Position numbers and translations under genes: made by a program. The notes below the pieces were generated by a model, which saw nothing but the letters and a program-made list of their open reading frames with translations, did no database searches and was not told the DNA's origin. DNA of 15,748 nucleotides from Baffinella frigidus. Its lineage: Eukaryota > Cryptophyceae > Cryptomonadales > Baffinellaceae. This document shows positions 1 to 6,862 of this stretch, in pieces (within the stretch, counting starts at the first letter, position 1; each line of letters opens with the position of its first letter). Location of the stretch: NCBI GenBank assembly GCA_026770585.1, contig MU646557.1:308448-324195 (forward strand), given 5' to 3'.

Positions 1-87
1 AGGGTGTAGGGTGTAGGGTGTAGGGTGCACGGTGAAGGGTGCACGGTGTAGGGTGTAGGGTTTCTGGCTGCGGGATCAGGCGCACAC
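1..87 (-). repeat. Start of intron 7: TGTAGGG-type heptamers
   Basis: This is the beginning of the intron after exon 7 of the helicase/RBR gene; the window ends inside it. The donor is read as TGCG|GTGTGCGC. Positions 1-60 are heptamer variants (TGTAGGG, TGCACGG, TGAAGGG on the plus strand), like the other introns of this gene. The remaining exons and the stop codon lie outside the window. Confidence 0.7.
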
Positions 88-158
88 CGCAGTCCTTGAG
101 ACAACAGGCGCAGAATCCAGCGCAACACGACGCGCTGCGACACGCAAGCGCAAAGCAC
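88..158 (-). CDS. Helicase/RBR gene, exon 7: catalytic half of RING2
   Basis: This 71-nt exon reads CFALACRSAS then CCAGFCACCLKDCG. Joined to exon 6, it completes RING2 with spacing C-x2-C-x9-C-x4-C-x4-C-x4-C-x2-C, the spacing known from RBR E3 ligases such as HHARI. The first full codon (TGC at 157-155) is the cysteine expected to carry ubiquitin as a thioester. The acceptor is GAGCAG|GTGCTTT; the phase-2 G completes a GGG glycine codon with the GG left by exon 6. The donor is taken as TGCG|GTGTGC, leaving phase 1; GGT|GTGCGC is an alternative 2 nt further on. The exon is too short for simple ORF calling but the zinc-ligand spacing makes it convincing. Confidence 0.87.
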
Positions 159-635
159 CTGCTCCGGGGTAACTAATTTCAGTTTTTGAGAAGCCCTTTC
201 CGGGTGACAAATTCGAGATTTTGATACTCACACTAAGTCTGCCAGGTTTAGTCAACTAACACTAAGTCTGCCTGGTTTAGTCAACTCACTGGTACATATC
301 CTGCCTGGTTGGGTCAACCTGGTCAGTGCCTCTTGTGGGGTTCAGGTTTTACAGGTGATAAAGGGTCCATAGCACCCACCAAAGGCTCGAGTAGGGCGTT
401 TTTCTTTCAGGGTTTAGTGTTTGGGGGATGGGGTTGAGAGTTGGGAGTTGAGGGTTCCAAGTTTGTAGGTTTAGATGTGGAGTTTAGGGTTGAGCGTTTC
501 GAGTTCAGGCGGTGAGGGGATGTTTCAGGGGTTAAGGGTTCGGGGCCCAGGGGATTAGGGTGCGGTGAGGGTTGATGTTTCAGGGGTGTAGGGTGCAGGT
601 TGATGTTTCAGGGGTCTAGGGTTCGGGGCGTGCAC
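159..635 (-). other. Intron 6 (477 nt), mixed unique and telomere-like sequence
   Basis: The donor is GAAGG|GTGCACGC and the acceptor GAGCAG|GTGCTTT. Positions 400-630 are degenerate GGGTT-type heptamers (GTTGAGG, GTTTAGG, a repeated GTTGATGTTTCAGGGG). Positions 159-400 are non-repeat and less GC-rich, with a short tandem repeat. Both edges carry GGTGC, a 5-nt direct repeat across the splice sites. I see no gene on either strand. Confidence 0.8.
230..285. repeat. 27-bp tandem repeat in intron 6
   Basis: Two 27-bp copies (230-256 and 259-285), both starting ACACTAAGTCTGCC, differ at one base. A third, weaker copy of the CTGCCTGGTT...GTCAAC half follows at about 300-318. The unit is unrelated to the TTTAGGG-type heptamers. 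Confidence 0.85.
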
Positions 636-1360
636 CCTTCATAGTCCAAGAAAGCCATCCCGCACTTCGGGCAGTGCAGCGTGAGGATCCTGTCGAGGAC
701 GTAATCCACATGCTGCCGCACGTCCGTCGACCCCCCACTCACAACATCCGCGCACGTCTCCCCGGCGTGGCCGTCGACCGGCGCCCCCTCTCGGTCGGAG
801 CAAACCATGCAGTACGTGCGCAGACACTGATCACACTCCCCCACACCCGCCCCCCCCGCCCCCGCCCCCACCCGTACGGACAGCACCTGGCCGCATCCCG
901 GCAGCGGACACATGCGGAGTTCCCCGTTGCTGGCGAGGACGAAGCTAACGACCGCGCATCTTCGCAGAAATGCCAGCGCCTCCGGGCTCGCGAGCGCCTC
1001 CACGTCCCCCCACGCCACTTCCACGCCGCACCCAGCCGCGGTGCACGTGAGCGGGAGCGGGGGGGCCTCCATCTGGAGGTGCGCCCCGTAGAACTGCCCC
1101 GCGATACACTCACGGCAAAACACGTGCCCGCACGCCACGAGCTCGAACGCGTCGTCAGCCTGGCAGAAGCAGAGGGAGCACACCACCTCCTCGCCCCCGT
1201 CGCCGCCCCCGTCCCCCGCCCCGTCCGCCAGCCACACTGCCACCTCGAGCGCGAGCCCCTCGATGGCGCTCGCTGTCCCGACCGCTTCCAGCATCACGCC
1301 GCCCAGCCGCACCCCTTCCACCTCCTCGGCTGAGCCCAGTCGAGCAACCGCCAACCGCAC
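636..1360 (-). CDS. Helicase/RBR gene, exon 6: RING1, IBR and first half of RING2
   Basis: This exon encodes most of an RBR (RING-between-RING) ubiquitin ligase module, which receives ubiquitin from an E2 on RING1 and passes it through a RING2 cysteine. Numbered from the GTG at 1360, RING1 ligands are C61, C64, C77, H79, C82, C85, C106 and C111. IBR ligands are C151, C156, C176, C179, C184, C187, H198 and C203. RING2 begins with C230-P-K-C233 and is completed by exon 7. Residues 1-58 finish the preceding RNA-binding region and include a Gly/Asp-rich linker just before RING1. The acceptor is CCCCAAG|GTGCGG (phase 0); the donor is GAAGG|GTGCAC (phase 2). Reading on past the donor gives only seven more codons and a stop, so splicing is required. 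RING1 and its spacing resemble plant DEAH11/12 proteins. Plus-strand frames here are GC-rich shadows. Confidence 0.93.
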
Positions 1361-1564
1361 CTTGGGGATTGCGGTTCAGGGTTTAGGGTGTAGGGTTTAG
1401 GGTTTAGGGTCGGGGTTGGTGGTTTAGGGTGAAGGGTAGGGTTTAGTGTTTGGGGTACATGGTTCAGGGTTTAGGGTTGAGGGTTTAGGGTTCAGGGTTC
1501 AGGGTTTAGGGTTCAAGGTTAGGTAGGGTTCGGGGTGCAGGGTTGAAAGTTGAGGGCTGAGGGC

Positions 1565-1597
<33 letters not shown>

Positions 1598-1696
1598 ACT
1601 GGGTTTAGGGTTTGGGGGTGAGAGATGAGGGTTGACGGTTGACGGTTGATGGTTGAGGTTCGAGAGTTGAGAGTTGAGGGTAGAGGGTTGATGTTC

Positions 1697-1736
<40 letters not shown>

Positions 1737-1741
<5 letters not shown>

Positions 1742-1805
1742 GGTTGAGGGGTGAAAGTTAAGGGTTGCGCACCTCGCGGCGGCATTCCACGCGCACGCGA
1801 AACCG
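1737..1805 (-). repeat. Decayed copy of the micro-exon 3' edge and donor
   Basis: About 69 bp matches 2017-2085 with only a few differences. It includes the last ~35 nt of the candidate micro-exon, its donor (CGCGAG|GTGCGC) and ~30 nt of following intron. The two copies are 280 bp apart. The non-heptamer core (GGCATTCCACGCGCACGCGA on plus) is identical. This copy lacks the left part of the exon and its acceptor. Confidence 0.85.
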
Positions 1806-1894
1806 GTTGAGGGTTGAAGGCTGACGGTTGAGGGTTGAGTGTTGAGGGTTGAGGGTTGATGTTTGAGGTTTGAGGTTTGAGGGTTCAGGGTTCA

Positions 1895-1997
1895 GGGTTG
1901 ACGGTTGACGGTTGACGGTTGACGGTTGACGGTTGACGGTTGACGGTTGACGGTTGACGGTTGACGGTTGACGGTTGACGATTGACGGTTGACGGTT
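1895..1997. repeat. Homogeneous GTTGACG heptamer array
   Basis: About a dozen almost perfect copies of GTTGACG lie in tandem on the plus strand, with one ATTGACG variant near the end. It is flanked by GTTCAGG and GTTGAGG versions, showing block-by-block homogenisation of heptamer variants in intron 5b. Confidence 0.92.
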
Positions 1998-2052
1998 GAT
2001 GGTTCAGGTTCGAGGGTTGAGGGTTGAGGGGTGAAACTTGACGGTTGCGCAC

Positions 2053-2103
2053 CTCGCGACGGCATTCCACGCGCACGCGAAACCGCCTTGTCACCAGCGC
2101 CGC
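2053..2103 (-). CDS. Helicase/RBR gene, candidate 51-nt micro-exon
   Basis: A GC-rich island in the repeats reads AALVTRRFRVRVECRRE, 17 codons, phase 0 at both ends. The acceptor is CTGCACCAG|GCGGCG and the donor CGCGAG|GTGCGC, both good splice sites. It would insert between the exon 5 end (...GLSLQ) and the exon 6 start (VRLAVARLG...), giving a strand-like FRVRVECRREVRLAV run in the segment before RING1. Support is the open frame, compatible phases, and lack of heptamer character. Against it, the reading frame also joins well if exon 5 is spliced directly to exon 6, and the segment is short. Confidence 0.45.
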
Positions 2104-2653
2104 CTGGTGCAGGGCGTGGGGTTTAGGCTTCAGGTTGTGGAGTTGAGGCTTCAGGGTGTGGAGTTTGGGGTGTGGGGATTGGGGATTGGGGATTGGGGTT
2201 TTGGGGTTTGGGGTGCGGGGATTGGGGATTGGGGATTGGGGTTTTGGGGTGTGGGGTTTGGGGTTTGGGGTTTGGGGTTTGGGGTTTGGGGTTTGGGGTT
2301 TGGGGTGTGGGGTTTGAGATTTGGGTGTTGGGGTTTGGGGGTTTGGGTTTTGGGTTTGGGGCTTCGGGTTTGGGGGTTGGGGTTTAGGGTTTAGGTTTCA
2401 GGGTTTAAGGTTCAGGGTTGGGGATCAGGGTTTAGGAGTTCGAAATTGGAGGCGGGGCGCCAGCGCAGCGAGAGTCGCGATCGCCTCCGCGCGTAAATTC
2501 AGGGTTCTGGATCGCAAAAATTCAGGGTTGTGGGTCAGTTTTTAGGGGGTTTGACCTGGAGGCTCAGACCCAGCTTTGTGAGGGACGCGATCGCTTCAGC
2601 GCTTAAGGCCGCGAACATTCAGGGTTGTGGGTCAGGTGTTAGGGGGTTTAGAC
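2104..2653 (-). repeat. Intron 5a (550 nt): TTTGGGG/ATTGGGG arrays
   Basis: The donor is CTTCAG|GTCTAAAC after exon 5; the proposed acceptor is CTGCACCAG|GCGGCG. Positions 2160-2400 are G4-prone runs of GGGGTTT and GGGGATT on the plus strand. These give spurious Gly/Phe/Trp-rich plus-strand frames. Positions 2440-2653 are a tandem duplication that takes in the exon 5 edge. Confidence 0.8.
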
Positions 2654-2672
2654 CTGAAGGCTGAGACCCAGC
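2461..2672 (-). repeat. Tandem ~100-bp duplication across the exon 5 donor
   Basis: 2477-2574 and 2587-2672 are diverged tandem copies, each holding GCGATCGC, then TTCAGGGTTGTGGGTCAG, then AGGGGGTTT and the exon 5 edge. The 2521-2574 part matches 2618-2672 closely, so the last ~20 nt of exon 5 and its CAG|GTC donor exist a second time ~98 bp downstream in the RNA. The distal copy is a potential decoy donor. Confidence 0.82.
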
Positions 2673-3648
2673 GCAACGAGCGAGGCCAGCACGGCCTGAC
2701 GCGCCGAGGCGGGCCCGAACACCCGCACCATCCGCGTGGACGCCTCGCACAACACCAACGCGGGCGCCGCCGCCAGCCCCTCGAGGCTCCGCCTCCCGCG
2801 GTTCGTGAAGAGGAGGTGCTTCCCGGCGCCCTCGAACACCACGCAGCGCAGCTCCTCGTCGACCCTGGCCTTGACGGTGCGCAGCAGCGCGTGGCTGGCG
2901 GCCTGCAGGTGGAGAACCGTGCGCGCGCCATCGACCCGCCGCGACACAACGACCCCGCGCGCCACCGCCGCCCGCACCACCGGGTCCAACCGCCGCTTCA
3001 GCCCCGCGCAGACCGACGACGGCATGGCGAGGACCGCGCGGTAGATCACCTCCAGCTGGATCTCCTGCCCGTTCCGCACTGGCGTTGCCTTGTCCCACAC
3101 GCGCTGCTGCCACTCCATGGCCGCGAGCTCGCACGCGTCGTCGCTCTCGTACGCGAGGCGGACGCCTGCGCGCCGCTGCACGGGGTGGGTGAAGGGCGTG
3201 GTGCCGACCAGCCGCGAATACAGCGGGATCTCGGCGATGAGCTCCGCGGAGAGCGAGGCGCTGTCCTGCACGTGTCCAGAGGCGCTGTCCCGCACGCCCC
3301 CCTCCCGCAGCACTCGCTTCACGCAGCACGACGCAGGCCGCGTGCCCCACCGCTGAAACAGAAGAGAGATCTCTTCCTCGACCATCTGGGCCGGCACGCA
3401 CGTGAGCTTCAGCCGATACCGCGCCCCGGCGTCCTCCTTCTTCGGTTCCACGAACCACCCGTCGAGCACGCGCGGCACGTTGGCCGCCCCGAGCTTGTCG
3501 CCTAGCGCCCCCCCGTCGACAGGAAAGATCTTCATCCCGTTCGCCGCCCCCCCGAAGGCCAACAGCGCCGCGTTGGCCTCGCATGCAGTGCCGAACTCCA
3601 CGTGCGCTGTCCCGCTGGACTCCGCTAGCGCCCACGTCATCACCAACT
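2654..3648 (-). CDS. Helicase/RBR gene, exon 5: RRM-like and KH-like RNA-binding region
   Basis: About 331 codons lie between the helicase core and the RBR module. The start (ELVMTWALAESSGTAHVEF) looks like the later strands of an RRM-type fold continued from exon 4. The middle has a WGTRPASCC segment and the end carries HLLFTNRGRRSLEGL and LVLCEASTRMVRVFGP. The last two resemble the region before the RBR in plant DEAH11/12 proteins, as I remember those sequences. The acceptor is TTAACGCAG|AGTTGG (phase 1); the donor is CTTCAG|GTCTAA (phase 0), with a stop three codons past the exon if unspliced. Around 3255-3300 a ~23-bp tandem duplication (GAGGCGCTGTCC on plus, twice) encodes a repeated DSAS. 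The role is inferred as RNA binding; no catalytic motif is visible. Confidence 0.88.
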
Positions 3649-3779
3649 CTGCGTTAACGCGCGCACAGCTTCAACGATTGGGGTGCAGGGTTCTTATTTC
3701 GATCCGGGTCTCAGAGTGTCGGGGTCTAAGCCTTTGAGCGGTCGGGCGTCGAGTGTCGGTTCTCCATCGACCCGGGGGT

Positions 3780-3866
3780 GTGCACGGAGAGCTCGTCGCG
3801 CGTCGAGCTGGAGTTGGGCACTGCTCGCGAGACCAACGCGGCGCTGTGGGCCTTCGGGGGGGGCAC
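3780..3866 (+). pseudogene. Inverted, decayed copy of the exon 5 start in intron 4
   Basis: Read on the plus strand, 3810-3863 matches the minus-strand exon 5 sequence at about 3605-3552 with roughly 90% identity. Translation gives ELGTARETNAALWAFGG against the exon's EFGTACEANAALLAFGG, and a weaker ESS match lies just before it. It runs into a stop within ten codons. It is opposite to the gene and has no plausible start, so it is a duplicated fragment. The spacing from the real sequence is about 200 bp. Confidence 0.85.
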
Positions 3867-3943
3867 AGCGCCCCAAGAGGTGTGAAGACGCGCCCCTTCT
3901 GGGCAGCGAGGGTGTTGATGGGTCCCAGCGTTTCGGGGTCCCG

Positions 3944-4005
3944 ACCTGAACCCCGACGCCCGACCACTCGAAGGCCTTCGAGCGGTCGGGCGTCGGGGTT
4001 CAGGT
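3944..4005. repeat. 62-bp near-perfect palindrome with no loop
   Basis: The centre is CTCGAAGGCCTTCGAG (3967-3982), a perfect 16-bp palindrome. After one mismatched pair (3966/3983) the arms continue perfectly as ACCTGAACCCCGACGCCCGA out to 3944 and its complement out to 4005. Both strands therefore encode nearly the same frame. Related GGTCGGGCGTCG words recur at about 3738-3752. Confidence 0.93.
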
Positions 4006-4058
4006 TTCGGGGCTCGGGTTTCGGGTGTCGGGTGTCGGTTTTCAGGGGCAGTATGCAC

Positions 4059-4717
4059 CTGTGGTCGTGTCTGCAAGCACCATAGCCGGCATTCGCCCCC
4101 CAGGCCTCGCCTTCAGCTCCAGAGCAGCACCCCCCACCAGCGCCACCAGCGCGGCCAGCGGCAGCCCCTCCACGGCGCTCGCAGCATCATCGGCGTCGAA
4201 GTAGACCACGCGCCCCCACGCGCCCTCCTCCCGCGTGCACGCGCGCACCTCGCAGTTCCGCACGCGCCCACACGTCTCCGCGATCCGGCGGAGCGCCAGC
4301 GCGCTCAACTCCCGGGGGAGGCCGTTGACAACCACGCTCGTGTGCGCCTGCCCGAAGAGCACGCCCTGCACCTCCGCCCCGCGCCCGAACACCGCGCGCA
4401 CCCCCCCCAGGAGGGACTCCTCGCTGACCTGCTCCAACGCGCCCTCCCGCACCTCCCGCACGAGGCGCGTCAGCTCGGCCTCGACGCCGCGCGCGTCGTC
4501 AGGGTGCGCCCACGCCGTGAGCACGCGCCGCTGCAGGTCCGCCTCCAGGCTGCACTTGAGCCGCGCCTCCAGCGCCGGCACGTCCGAGAAGCCCCGACCC
4601 AGCAGCGCCATGGATGTGTAGACCGTGAGCCCCCGGATCGAGATTCGGTGTGAGCGCACGGCCGCCACTCGCTCCTGCATTTGCCGGAAGTAGGCGCCAT
4701 TCTCCTCCTCGATCCAC
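4059..4717 (-). CDS. Helicase/RBR gene, exon 4: post-OB segment and RRM-like domain
   Basis: It starts with the tryptophan (W-I-E-E-E) that follows the OB-fold in DEAH helicases, rebuilt across the junction as VTPVDAG-WI against the family's VT-x-I-x-x-WL. A middle helical/KH-like region (RISIRGLTVY, then LEARLKCSLEADLQRRVL) follows. Next comes an RRM-like domain with SVVVNGLPRELSALALRRI as the RNP2-like strand and first helix, and WGRVVYFDADDAASAVEGL as the RNP1-like strand and second helix. The acceptor is AACGCTAG|GTGGATC (phase 2); the donor is ACCACAG|GTGCATAC (phase 1). It probably binds single-stranded RNA, by inference from the fold-like pattern. Confidence 0.9.
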
Positions 4718-4840
4718 CTAGCGTTTGGGTTTGAGGGTTCAGGGATACGGTCCAGGGTTCAGGGTTCAGGGTTCAGGGTTCAGGGTTCAGGGTGCAGGGT
4801 GCAGGGTTCAGAGTCCAAGGTGTAGGGTGTAGGGATTGAC
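4718..4840 (-). repeat. Intron 3 (123 nt) of TTCAGGG heptamers
   Basis: This is the shortest intron and nearly pure repeat: about six tandem GTTCAGG units at 4750-4800, then GTGCAGG and GTGTAGG variants. The RNA strand reads (CCCTGAA)n. The donor is GCCGG|GTCAATCC and the acceptor AACGCTAG|GTGG. It is a minimal case of a functional-looking intron made of heptamers alone. Confidence 0.88.
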
Positions 4841-5607
4841 CCGGCGTCAACGGGGGTGACGGTCGACATCACCGTCCGGGTCGTGTGCATCGTCGAGCGG
4901 TACACGAGAACCGGCGGCGGACTGCGAAGGGACGACGCTGGGTGGATCACGGCCATGGAGGAACCCGACGCGCGGACCAGCACAAATTCGTCGCGCGCGG
5001 GCACGTGCACAGCCGCGTTCAGGAAGTACCCCTTCGCCACCAGCCTCCGAATCTCGCGGTTGGAGCAGCGCCCCTGCTGCGTGTTATCCCACAGGCCGAG
5101 ACGGTTCAGAGAGGTGGCGAGGTCCCGCCGCGTCCCGTCTGCCAGGCGCATAGCCGTGTGGTTCAGGAAGAAGCGCCGGCACCATGCTTCAGCCGCAGAC
5201 ACACCTTCTGGCCCAGACCCCACGCTGCCTCCCATGTTCTGCCCAACACCGTCGCCCCGCGACCCACCCCCACTCCCCGCGTTGCCCGCCGCCTCCTCAT
5301 CATCAGCACCCTGGCTTCCCAGACGAGGCGCGCCGTCACCTCCTGCAGGGGCGAACGCTGGCGCGTCAGCGGGGAGAGCACGGTCCGAGGCGGGTGTCAC
5401 CCCCTCGCCACCAGCCTCGGGCGCAGACACGGACGGATCCTGCCGCCCCGAAGACGCGGACGTGTCCTGCCGCCCTGACGCGGACGCAGCGTCCTGCCGC
5501 ACGGCAGGGACGCCCGCCTCCTCAGCATCCTCGCCACCCAGCAGCGCCGCTTGCTCCCACGACTGGAACGCCCGGAACATGGTCACGACGTCGCCCTCGC
5601 CCTCGAC
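4841..5607 (-). CDS. Helicase/RBR gene, exon 3: HA2/ratchet end and OB-fold
   Basis: It begins VEGEGDVVTMFRAFQSW, the conserved GD-x-LT-x-x-x-x-x-x-x-W segment of the DEAH helicase accessory domain. It continues with AWCRRFFLNHTAMRLA, IRRLVAKGYFLNAAV and the OB-fold signature (VIHPASSL, PPPVLVYRSTMHTTRTVMSTVTPVD). Between the first and second of these lies a lineage-specific insertion of about 110 residues, rich in Ala/Ser/Gly/Asp, with a repeated GRQDxSxS motif; most family members have only a few residues there. It is probably a disordered loop. The acceptor is CCAACCCAG|GTCGAG (phase 0); the donor is GCCGG|GTCAAT (phase 2). Confidence 0.92.
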
Positions 5608-5835
5608 CTGGGTTGGGGGTTGGGGTTTAGGGGTTTTGGAGGGTGGGGTTTCGAGGTTAAGGTTTAGGGGTTGCGAGGTTGGGGTTTAGGGGTTAGGGTT
5701 GAGGGTTTGGGGGTCAGGGTTTAGGGTGTGGGGTTTAGGGTTTCGACCGCGAGCGCAGATTGGGGTTCAGGGGTTAGGAGTTAGGGTGTAGGGTTCGGGG
5801 GTTAGGGTTCAGGGTGTGGGGTTTCGGGTTGCGAC
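5608..5835 (-). repeat. Intron 2 (228 nt), telomere-like with a duplicated donor
   Basis: GTTTAGG/GTTTGGG heptamers lie between donor CTCGCG|GTCGCAAC and acceptor CCAACCCAG|GTCGAG. GGTCG is shared by both splice edges. Near 5745-5758 a short copy of the exon 2 edge (GCGCTCGCGGTCGAAACC on the minus strand) repeats the donor about 80 bp inside the intron. Confidence 0.85.
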
Positions 5836-6563
5836 CGCGAGCGCCGCGTGCTGCGCCGCAGCCGATACCGTACCCTCCTCGCTCGCGCCGCGGCAGAAGA
5901 GGATGGCCGAGACGGAGAGGAGCGCGACGAGCGTGGCCCCGACGTCGCCGCGCCCCACGCGGCACGCGTGCAGCAGCAGCCGCGCGTGCTCCGGCTCAAC
6001 CTGCAGCGCTGCGATCACGTCCCCGAGGGGCATCAGCGTGCGCGTGCGGGGGTCCCCCTCCACCGCGCCGAGGAGCGCCAGGTCGGTGAGCGCAGCGCCA
6101 ACAGCGCCGCCGCCCGGGGGCTCGGGCCATGCGAAGGCGGCGGGGGCGATGCCGAGTGCGAGGATGGTCGTCACGGCGAGGGCGAGAGGCACGCGGTGAA
6201 CCTCGGCCACCGAGCGCTGCTCCATGAGCGCGTGCTCCTCCTCGCTGTAGAGGCGGTAGCACGTGCCCGCCGCCCCGCGCCCCGCGCGCCCCGTCCGCTG
6301 TTCCGCCGCGTGCTTGGAGATGGGGCGCATCCTCCGCACGAGGCTCTCTCCTCCTGTCACGCGCGGCCCCGTCGCCTTCGCGTGGCCCGAGGCCCCGGCC
6401 GGTGGCGCTGTTGGCGCTGCGCTGTCGTTGCATACCCCCGCGTCGATGACGTGGCGCACCCCGTCGAAGCTGAGGCTCATGTCCGCGACGCGCGTCGCAA
6501 ACACCACCTTGCGGATCCTTGAGGGAGCGAACACTCGCGCCTGCTCGCCCGGGTCCTGTTTGT
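5836..6563 (-). CDS. Helicase/RBR gene, exon 2: helicase C-terminal domain and winged helix
   Basis: This is the second RecA-like domain of a DEAH helicase. After the junction the protein reads LPLFDKQDPGEQARVF, matching the family's LPL-x(7)-EQ-x-RVF in length. Motif V is VVFATRVADMSLSFDGVRHVIDAG. Motif VI is EQRTGRAGR at about 6303-6277, with the usual arginine fingers, followed by GTCYRLYSEEEH. The winged-helix and ratchet part follows (VPLALAVTTILALGI, FAWPEPPGGGAVGAAL, LPLGD-type MPLGDVIAALQVEPEHARLLLHA). Between motifs V and VI there is an extra ~16 residues (PTAPPAGASGHAKATG) absent from typical members and made by an inverted duplication. The acceptor is CTCAAGCAG|ACAAAC (phase 1); the donor is CTCGCG|GTCGCA (phase 0). 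Confidence 0.93.
6091..6145. repeat. Inverted duplication in exon 2, original arm
   Basis: This 55-bp arm is the reverse complement of 6367-6421 with 5 mismatches (about 91%). On the minus strand it encodes the conserved FAWPEPPGGGAVGAAL region of the helicase accessory domain, so it is likely the source copy. Confidence 0.92.
6367..6421. repeat. Inverted duplication in exon 2, inserted arm
   Basis: This 55-bp partner of 6091-6145 is in inverse orientation, with 221 bp between the arms. It encodes the non-conserved PTAPPAGASGHAKATG loop between helicase motifs V and VI and keeps the reading frame. Confidence 0.92.
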
Positions 6564-6646
6564 CTGCTTGAGGGTGTGGGGGTTGGGGTTGATGGTGTAG
6601 GGGTATTTTGGGATCAAAATCAGGCCGTGACTGTGATAGTACGGGT

Positions 6647-6740
6647 GCGTCGCGAAGACCACCATGCGTGGAGGGTTTGGGAGATGCGAAGGAGAGAGCG
6701 CCCGCGCCTGCGAGCCTGGGTCTTGCGTGCTTACTTCAGG
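6647..6740 (-). pseudogene. Decayed duplicate of the exon 2 start inside intron 1
   Basis: In the same orientation, about 155 bp upstream of the real exon 2 edge, the sequence repeats 6492-6567 in diverged form. Matching blocks include GCGTCGC-x2-A-x-ACCACC-x-TGCG, CGCGCCTGC and GGGTC-x-TG on the plus strand. Translation retains MVVFATH against the exon's KVVFATR, then loses the frame. It includes the region of the acceptor, so it could act as a decoy. Confidence 0.75.
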
Positions 6741-6830
6741 GTATGTGGGCTAGGGTCCATGGGTGAGGGTGGAGAGTTTAGGGTGGAGGGTTGAGGGTGT
6801 TTAGGGTGCAGGTTGCCGGGTTTTAGGGGT

Positions 6831-6862
<32 letters not shown>

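Larger units (their letters stand above)
1361..2052 (-). repeat. Intron 5b (692 nt) of variant telomere-like heptamers
   Basis: It is almost entirely 7-mers; on the plus strand these are GTTGAGG, GTTCAGG, GTTTAGG and GTTGACG in locally uniform blocks. The RNA strand is C-rich (CCCTCAA, CCCTAAA, CCGTCAA). The proposed donor is CGCGAG|GTGCGC after the micro-exon and the acceptor CCCCAAG|GTGCGG, so AGGTGCG is present at both edges. If the micro-exon is not used, this merges with intron 5a into one 1,293-nt intron (1361-2653). Long open frames here are by-products of a repeat with no stop codons. Confidence 0.85.
3649..4058 (-). other. Intron 4 (410 nt) with inverted exon copy and palindrome
   Basis: The donor is ACCACAG|GTGCATAC and the acceptor TTAACGCAG|AGTTGG, phase 1, joining ...VLADTT to ELVMTWAL. 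Unlike the others it has few TTTAGGG-type heptamers; it is built of GGTCGGGCGTCGGG-type words, an inverted decayed piece of exon 5 and a 62-bp palindrome, listed separately. Frames on both strands are shadows of this inverted structure. Confidence 0.82.

Noticed and set aside
1-60. A real chromosome end
   Set aside because: The repeats are degenerate, the gene continues through them, and similar tracts lie throughout the window as introns.
674-1333. Long plus-strand frame opposite the RING exon
   Set aside because: It is an antisense shadow of a GC-rich exon; the minus strand has the zinc-ligand pattern. The same applies to plus frames at 2627-3505, 4235-4653, 4856-5689, 5848-6522, 7907-9158 and 9086-9851.
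1895-1997. CRISPR-like array
   Set aside because: The unit is a 7-bp tandem with no spacers, in eukaryotic intron sequence.
2038-2545. Plus-strand frames rich in Gly, Phe, Trp and Leu
   Set aside because: They are translations of GGGGTTT/GGGGATT heptamers, which lack stops in some frames; they lie within an intron of the minus-strand gene.
2477-2594. GCGATCGC octamers as the cyanobacterial HIP1 motif
   Set aside because: There are only two copies, both in the tandem duplication at the exon 5 edge; the locus is clearly eukaryotic.
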